From NCBI RefSeq assembly GCF_003597395.2, contig NC_133777.1, positions 59,929,253 to 59,993,252 on the forward strand: a stretch of 64,000 nucleotides of DNA. The letters run 5' to 3'. This stretch comes from Chelonoidis abingdonii (lineage: Eukaryota > Chordata > Testudines > Testudinidae). Numbering within the stretch: position 1 is the first letter of the stretch; every line of letters begins with the position of its first letter. This document shows positions 58,395-64,000 of this stretch, in pieces. The position numbers and the translations under genes are program-made. The notes below the pieces were generated by a model that did no database searches, was not told the DNA's origin, and worked only from the letters and a program-made list of their open reading frames with translations.

Positions 58395-58930
58395 ATGATG
58401 GAGTCCCAGGATCGCAGAAGAGCTCCAGCATGGACTGAACGGGAGGTACGGTATCTGCTCGCCATATGGGGAGACGAATCCGTGCTAGCTGAACTCCATT
58501 CCAGTAAACAAAATGCCAAAACATTAGAAAAAGTCTCAAAAGGCATGAAGGACAGAAGCCACAACAGGGATGCACAGTAGTGCTGCATGAAAATTAAGGA
58601 GCTACGGCAAGTCTACCACAAAACCAGAGAGACAAACAGAAGGTTCGGGGCAGAGCTACGCTGAGCTGCATACCATGCTAGGGGGTATAGCCAACAGTAT
58701 CCCAACCCTGTGCTTTGACGCTGTCAATGGAGAATTACACAGCAAGGAAGCCGGTTTTGGGGACGATGAAGAAGATGATGAACAGACTGAAGATAGCTCA
58801 CAGCAAGGAAGCGAAGAAACCGGTTTCCCCAATAGCCAAGATATGTTTCTCACCCTGGACCTGGAGCCAGTACCCCCGGAACCCACCCAAGGCAGGCTCA
58901 CAGACCCTGTAGGCGGAGAAGGGCCCTCTG
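58395..58930 (+). pseudogene. Myb/SANT-like partner gene, exon 1 (broken)
   Basis: Starts MMESQDRRRAPAWTEREVRY and continues LLAIWGDESVLAELHSSKQN, a Myb/SANT-like DNA-binding domain with the conserved W, up to SHNRDAQ. An in-frame TAG at 58578 interrupts what continues as MKIKELRQVYHKTRET. A frame change then precedes the acidic region (MLGGIANSIPTLCFDAVNGE, GFGDDEEDDEQTEDSSQQG, FLTLDLEPVPPEPTQG). A consensus donor (TCTG|GTGAGT, about 58931) ends the exon. In related elements this protein binds the transposon ends and carries the transposase into the nucleus. Here only a ~61-residue domain fragment could be translated. Confidence 0.85.
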
Positions 58931-59691
58931 GTGAGTGTATCTTTGTAAATATTACACATGGTTTAAAGGCAAGCATGTTTAATGATTAATCTGCCCTGGC
59001 ATTCAGGGCCAGTACGGCTACTGCAAAAGTCTGTTAACGTATGGGGATGAAGCGGAAATCCCGGTGTTTGCTGGCATTCAGGCAACATCCATTCCTTATC
59101 TCTCTCTGTGTTATCCTCAGGAGAGTGATATTATTCATGGTCATCTGGTTGAAATAGGGTGCTTTTATTAAGGGGACACTCAGAGGTGCCCGTTCCTGCT
59201 GGGCTGTTTGCCTGTGGCTGAACAGAAATGTTCCCTGCTGTCAGCCACATGGTGGGGGATGGGTGAAGTGATCATCCCAGAAAATAGCATGGTGAGGGAC
59301 GTTATTTGGGTTTGTGCTGCCTGCTAACCTGCAAACCGCAGCCCCTCCTCTTAAATTCCAAACCCATTTTAAATGTCCAACCCAATAGTCACTTGGTATG
59401 GAAAATGAGGGCGCTGCTGTTTGAAACCATTCCCACAAGTTATGAAAGTTAAAGAAACCAAAAGACTGTGGCTTACCATGGCTGCCTGCAAGTCAAATTC
59501 CGTTGCCTGGCACTGCACGAGTGATCTCTCACACCACACCAGCAGGCCCTCAATTTAAGAGGCAAAATGCTACCTTATAAGGAAAGCACATGTGCTGTGT
59601 AATGTGAACAGCAAGGCTTAATGGGAAAGACTGATCCTATTGTTCTCTAAAATGTGTCTTTTTCACCACCAAGTTCCCTTTTCCCCCAGCA

Positions 59692-60060
59692 GCTGCAAAT
59701 GTTTCTCCTTCGTGGAGGCTAGCGAAGATTAGAAGGCGGAAAAAACGCACTCGGGATGAGATGTTCTCAGAGCTATTGCTGTCCTCCCAGACTGACAGAG
59801 CACACTAGAATGCAGGGAGGCAGACGATGTCAGAGTGCAGGAAAGCACAGCAGGAACACGAGGAGAGCTGGCAGGCTGAAGAGGATAGGTGACAGAAGGC
59901 AAGAGTCAATGCTCCGACTGCTGGAGCATCAAACTGATATGCTCCAGCGTATGGCTGAGCTGCAGGAAAGGCAGCAGGAACACAGACCGCTGCTACAGCC
60001 TCTGTGTAACGAACCGCCCTTCTCCTGAAGTTCCATAGCCTCCTCACCCAGATGCCTAAG
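59692..60060 (+). pseudogene. Myb/SANT-like partner gene, exon 2 (broken)
   Basis: A CTTTTCCCCCAG acceptor at about 59691 leads into AANVSPSWRLAKIRRRKKRT and RDEMFSELLLSSQTDRAH, then a stop. The homologous coiled-coil tail resumes in other frames (RQTMSECRKAQQEHEE; RRQESMLRLLEHQTDMLQRM; ELQERQQEHRPLLQPLC), ending near 60028. The glutamine- and leucine-rich tail is the usual C-terminus of these proteins and probably oligomerises. At least two frameshifts disrupt it. The intron between the exons (58931-59691) holds no other gene. Confidence 0.8.
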
Positions 60061-60265
60061 AACATGGTCGGGGGGGCTCTGGCCCCCCACCACTCCACCC
60101 CAGAGGACTGCCCAAGCAACAGAAGGCTGGCCTTCAATATGTTTTTAAGTTTAAGTTTTACAGTGCGGTGTGGTCTTGTCCTTCCCCACCTCACCCTGCA
60201 CTTCCCTCCGTCCTCACTCGTCCCAGGCTACTTTGGCAGTTATCCTCCTATGTGTGTGATGAATT

Positions 60266-60305
60266 AATAAAGAATGCATGAATGTGAAGCAACAATGACT
60301 TTATT
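60266..60305. terminator. Back-to-back polyadenylation signals of the two Harbinger genes
   Basis: AATAAA on plus at 60266-60271 (for the Myb gene) and AATAAA on minus at 60300-60305 (TTTATT on plus, for the transposase) lie 28 bp apart in the gap between the convergent genes. An AATAAAG at 9911 marks the equivalent Myb 3' end in the degraded copy. Confidence 0.7.
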
Positions 60306-60416
60306 GCCTCTGCAAGCAGTGATCGAAGGGGGAGGGGAGGGTGATTAGCTTACAGGGAAGTAGAGAGAACCAAGGGGGAGGGGGGCGTGTTAATCACAGA
60401 GAAACAAACCCAGCTT

Positions 60417-61712
60417 TCACATCATACCCTGGCCAGTCATGAAACTGGTTTTCAAAGCTTCTCTGATGCATAACACATCCTGCTGTGCTCTTCTAACCGC
60501 CCTGGTGTCTGGCTGCACATAATCAGCAGCCAGGTGATTTGTCTCAACGTCCCACCCCGCCATAAACGTCTCCCACTTACTCTGACAGATATTGTGGAGT
60601 GCACAGCAAGCAGTAATAACAATGGGAATACTGGTTTCGCTGAGGTCTATCCAAGTCAGTAAACTGAGCCAGCGCACTTTTAAACATCCAAATGCACATT
60701 CTACCACCATTCCGCACTTCCTCAGCCTATAGTTGAACAGCTCCTGACTACTCTCCAGGCTGCCCGTGTATGGCTTCATGAGCCATGGCATTAAGGGGTA
60801 GGCTGGGTCCCCAAGGATAACTGTAGGCATTTCAACATGCCCAACAGTTATTTTCTGGTCTGGGAAGAAAGTCCCTTCCTGCAGCTTTTGAAACAGACCA
60901 GAGTTCCTGAAGACATGAGCATCATGTGCCTTTCCCCGCCATCTCACGTTGATGTTGGTGAAACCTCTCTTGTGATCCACCAGTGCTTGCAGCACCATTG
61001 AAAAGTATCCCTTGCGGTTTACGTACTCGCTGCCTTGATGCTCCGGTGCCAAGATAGGGATATGGGTTCCGTCTATCGCCCCACCACAGTTAAGGAATCC
61101 CATTGCAGCAAAGCCATTCACTGTGACCTGCACATTTCCCAGAGTCAGTACCCTTAATATCAACAGATCTTTGATTGCACTGGCTACTTGGATCACAGCA
61201 GCACCCACAGTAGATCTGCCCACTCCAAATTGATGCCCGACTGACCGGTAGCTATCTGGCGTTGCAAGCTTCCACAGGACTATCGCCACTCGCTTCTCAA
61301 CTGTGAGAGCTGCTCTCATCTTGGTGTTCTGGCGCTTCAGGGCAGGGGAAAGGAAGTCACAAAGTTCCATGAAAGTGCCCTGACGCAAGCGAAAGTTTTG
61401 CAGCCACTGGGAATCGTCCCAGACCTGCAACACTATGCGGTCCCACCCATCTGTGCTTGTTACCCGGGCCCAAAATCGGCGTTCCACAGCATGAACCTGC
61501 CTCATTAACACCAGGATATACACATTGCCCGGGCCCATACTTTGCAAGAAGTCTATATCCATGTCTCTGTCCTCATCAGTCTTGCCAGCACGCTGCCGTC
61601 GCATCCTCGCCTGGTTTTGCTTTGGCAGGTTCTGGTTCTGCATATACTCCAGGATACTGCGTGTGGTGTTTACAGTGCTCATAATTGCCACGGTGATCTC
61701 AGCGGGCTCCAT
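60417..61712 (-). CDS. HARBI1-like Harbinger transposase (DDE nuclease), intact ORF
   Basis: An uninterrupted frame of 431 codons from the ATG at 61712. The frame extends 15 codons further to an ATG at 61757, but MEPAEI is the start conserved in the 3061 (MDPAQI) and 45540 (MDPKLV) copies. Layout in the longer numbering: basic/acidic N-terminus (1-75), helix-turn-helix-like region (85-200, QVWDDSQWLQNF, VGHQFGVGRSTVG), then the DDE_Tnp_4 nuclease. Candidate catalytic residues are D229 (GGAIDGTHI), D317 (VILGDPAYPLMPWLMKPY) and E353 (MVVECAFGCLK), with YVNRKGYFS at 245-253. The length is normal for vertebrate Harbinger transposases. It would cut and paste TAA-flanked elements with a Myb/SANT partner. 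The partner gene in this element is broken. No host-domesticated HARBI1 synteny is seen, so I read it as a transposon gene. Confidence 0.92.
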   Translation of the reverse strand: MEPAEITVAIMSTVNTTRSILEYMQNQNLPKQNQARMRRQRAGKTDEDRDMDIDFLQSMGPGNVYILVLMRQVHAVERRFWARVTSTDGWDRIVLQVWDDSQWLQNFRLRQGTFMELCDFLSPALKRQNTKMRAALTVEKRVAIVLWKLATPDSYRSVGHQFGVGRSTVGAAVIQVASAIKDLLILRVLTLGNVQVTVNGFAAMGFLNCGGAIDGTHIPILAPEHQGSEYVNRKGYFSMVLQALVDHKRGFTNINVRWRGKAHDAHVFRNSGLFQKLQEGTFFPDQKITVGHVEMPTVILGDPAYPLMPWLMKPYTGSLESSQELFNYRLRKCGMVVECAFGCLKVRWLSLLTWIDLSETSIPIVITACCALHNICQSKWETFMAGWDVETNHLAADYVQPDTRAVRRAQQDVLCIREALKTSFMTGQGMM

Positions 61713-62718
61713 GATCCCAGTGCTATGGTGTCTGGGCTGAAAAAAGGCACGAAACAATTGTCTGCTCTGACGGAGGGAGGGGCGACTGACGACATGGCTT
61801 ACAGAGAATTACAGTCCACAAAGGCAGTGGCTTTGCATCAAGGAGAAACACAAACAACTGTCACACACAGAATGGCCCCCTCAAAGATCGAACTCAAAAC
61901 CCTGGGTTTAGCAGGCCATTGATTTCACAGAGGGCGAGAGGAAGCAAAGGAATACAAAACAAATCGGGTCTATTTCTTGTTTTGATCCACTACATCTATC
62001 TTTTACATCTTCAGGGTGGCAGCAGACGGTGCAGTTTGACTGCTAGCCATTGTCAGCTCCTGGATTCTCGGCAGAAGATGCTGTATTATGACTGCTAGCC
62101 ACTGTCAGCTCCTGGGTGCTCGGCAGGAATCTACCCAGGTGCCTGTGACTGACCAAGGTCGGTTAAAAGAGCACCCAGGAATATGACGACGACAGCTACC
62201 AGTTATAATGCACCATCTGCTGCCAAAAGGCAAGGAGCTGCTGCTGCGCAGCAATGCAGTCCCACGTCTGCCAGCACCCAGAAGAGTTATGGTGACTGTC
62301 AGCTGTGCGGGTTCCACGCTTGCCGTGGTATGGTGTCTGCATAGGTAACCCAGGAAAAAAGGCACAAAACCATTGTCTGCCATCACTTTCACAGAGGGAG
62401 GGAGGGAGGGAGGGCCTGACGACATTTACCCAGAACCTCCCGCGACACTGTTTTTGCCCCATCTGATATTGGAATCTGCACCCAGAATCCCAATGGGCAG
62501 CGAAGACTGCAGGAACTGTGGGATAGCTACTCACAGCTACCCACAGTGCAACGCTCCGGAAGTCAACGCTAGCTTCGGTACCGTGGATGCAGTCCGCCAA
62601 CTTAATACACTTAGAACATTTTTTGTGGGGACACACAAAGTCGCCTGTATAAAAATGATTTTTTTAAAAACAAATGCTATAAATTCGACCTAATTTCATA
62701 GTGTAGACATACCCTTAA

Positions 62719-63845
62719 GGTGTTTAGCAAGACTTTCAAAGAGCATCCTTACATCTGTCTATAACAGATGTCCATGAGGCTGCTACAGTGCTAATGTAAA
62801 GGGTCATGAATCCAAGTGGACAAAGAAAAAACATAGTTAGCTGTATGTTACTCTTTAAGGGAGGACCCTATGTATGCTAATCAGCATTGGGGCACCTATC
62901 CAATGTCCAAACATCGCTGTACTTGTCCCTTTTCATATGACCTAGAATTCACAGGAAAGCACGTAATCACAACAGGAAGAAAGGTGGACACAGCATAGTA
63001 AATATGACTTCAGTCTCATCACTGAAAGACAGGGCAGGTTTCAAGGTTTTGCAGAGTTCCACTGGACCCACTAATTCCCATTTCTGATCCATTCCTGTAA
63101 AAGAGAAAGTCTTCATGCCCAAACCAACCATTTCTGATGATTTTTCCAGTAGGTATTTACAATAAAAACCCCAGTTTATCTTTGTCTTCAGATAGGGAGC
63201 AATCTAAACTGGTGGCCACAGTTCATTGTGGCAGATTTATGGGTGTCAAGGTACAGGATTTCATATAAACATTCACAGGTCCAACACATTGCCATTTTAA
63301 GCACTTGTTTGAATGAGAAATTTATATCTGACAGGACTGACAATCATGCACACAGTGTAGTCTGTACACAAAAGTTGCCTATCTTGATTTGTGCCTCTTT
63401 CTGCATAGAGATCTGAGATTATCACAATAATACTCTACAGAATGCCATGTAGAAAAGTGCTCCCTAATTTACTTTGCTAGGATGGTAGTCAACATTCCAA
63501 GGAAGCCTCACAAATGTAAGCTAAGTGATGGGACGTGAAATACATGTAATGAAGTGATTGTCAAACATGTTTTCAAGCTTCTTTGTTAAGGTTTAAAGCT
63601 AAATATGTAGGCTGGGGTTTTCTAAGGGAGTTAAGTCCCTGACTCCCACTGAATTTCATTTCATTTTCAATGGGAGTTGGGTTCCTAAATTCTCTAGGCA
63701 CTTTTAAAAAATCCCAGCCATATTCTGACACTGATTTAGAGTCAAACAGTTAAGTCAACATAGTCTGTCTTTTAAAGGAGAACTCCTGCATTAGGCTATA
63801 AGCAGATAAATCACACACTCAAATTAGAAACAAATTAAGCAGTAC
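62719..63845. other. Intron-like sequence, no gene seen
   Basis: Unique-looking sequence between the Harbinger element and the candidate exon. No repeat or motif recognised. Confidence 0.5.
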
Positions 63846-63914
63846 CTCTTGAGGTTTCAACTTTTCTATGGCTGTGGAGATGTCTGAGCTTTTTCCATGG
63901 AGACTGCCATTTTC
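63846..63914 (-). CDS. Candidate 69-nt exon, gene unassigned
   Basis: On the minus strand a good acceptor (CTAAT branch-like motif, then TTCTTACTACTTGCCTGTTTACAG) precedes 23 open codons reading ENGSLHGKSSDISTAIEKLK, then PQE. A GT donor (GAG|GTACTG) follows, weaker than consensus. The length is a multiple of three. The strand agrees with the TCF12 exon at 42056, and it lies on that gene's 5' side. I do not recognise the peptide as part of the usual TCF12 protein. It could be an alternative TCF12 exon, an exon of another gene, or chance. Confidence 0.35.
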
Positions 63915-64000
63915 CTGTAAACAGGCAAGTAGTAAGAACAATTAGGACAAGACTGAACATTCTGTATTGAAATCAACGGGAAGAGCACTGGACTCTAAAG

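Larger units (their letters stand above)
58048..62715. mobile_element. Near-complete autonomous PIF/Harbinger transposon (4.67 kb)
   Basis: Flanked by TAA at 58045-58047 and 62716-62718, the 3-bp Harbinger target duplication. The left end is GGCCTGGTCTACACTACAAC. The right end (reverse complement) begins AGGGTATGTCTACACTATGA and AATTAGGTCGAATTTATAG. Both share TCTACACTA and a following TTAGGTC/TTAAGTC motif but differ in the outermost bases. Inside, a Myb/SANT gene (plus, 58395 onward) and a HARBI1-like transposase (minus, 61712-60417) converge on adjacent polyadenylation signals near 60270-60305. This is the canonical two-gene architecture, with the transposase open and the Myb gene broken. 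Confidence 0.92.

Noticed and set aside
60417..61712. Host HARBI1 gene (domesticated)
   Set aside because: The ORF lies within terminal inverted repeats and a TAA target duplication, next to its Myb partner. It is therefore a transposon copy and not the single-copy host gene.

Overview
This is vertebrate nuclear DNA that is almost entirely intron and transposable elements. The repeat set (PIF/Harbinger elements with TCTACACTA-type ends, hAT elements starting CAGGGGTCGGCAA or CAGGGTGACCAGA, a DIRS element, a Penelope-like element with GIY-YIG endonuclease, a Ty3/gypsy element and old sauropsid interspersed repeats) points to a non-avian reptile, most likely a turtle. That taxonomic call rests on recalled repeat families, not on a database search. 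The one confident host coding segment is a 103-nt exon on the minus strand (42056-42158) whose translation matches the N-terminal region of the E-protein transcription factor TCF12/HEB. Much of the window is therefore probably TCF12 intron, with the gene read on the minus strand. A second exon-like segment (63846-63914, minus) has good splice signals but is unassigned.

Layout. 1-11 kb: a hAT remnant, a 0.96-kb Harbinger deletion derivative, a 1.1-kb inverted duplication (3282-4382 versus 8252-9345) and a composite Harbinger element ending at 11037. 11-22 kb: mostly featureless AT-rich intron, with a 100-N assembly gap flanked by an exact 819-bp repeat that looks like an unresolved overlap. 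22.1-26.1 kb: a minus-strand DIRS retrotransposon (gag start, RNase H, tyrosine recombinase, inverted terminal repeats and internal complementary region) whose middle is replaced by a minus-strand Ty3/gypsy fragment with RT, RNase H, polypurine tract and LTR. 26.55-30.23 kb: a two-headed Penelope-like insertion bounded by one 12-bp target duplication. 32.4-33.3, 38.7-39.9 and 51.4-53.2 kb: three non-autonomous hAT elements, each with a strongly GC-skewed tandem-repeat core. 45.2-48.1 kb: a second Harbinger family with a truncated transposase and a frameshifted Myb/SANT gene. 58.05-62.7 kb: a 4.67-kb Harbinger element with an uninterrupted transposase ORF that keeps its DDE triad, facing a broken Myb/SANT partner gene.

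How the parts work together. Autonomous Harbinger elements carry two convergent genes, a HARBI1-like DDE nuclease and a Myb/SANT-like DNA-binding protein that helps it. That layout is visible in the 58-kb and 45-kb elements. The smaller copies keep only ends or short gene fragments and would have depended on proteins supplied in trans. The retroelements are all visibly inactivated. The main points for follow-up are the intact Harbinger transposase, the DIRS/gypsy chimera with no integrase between RNase H and the 3' LTR, the two-headed Penelope insertion, and the duplicated sequence around the gap.
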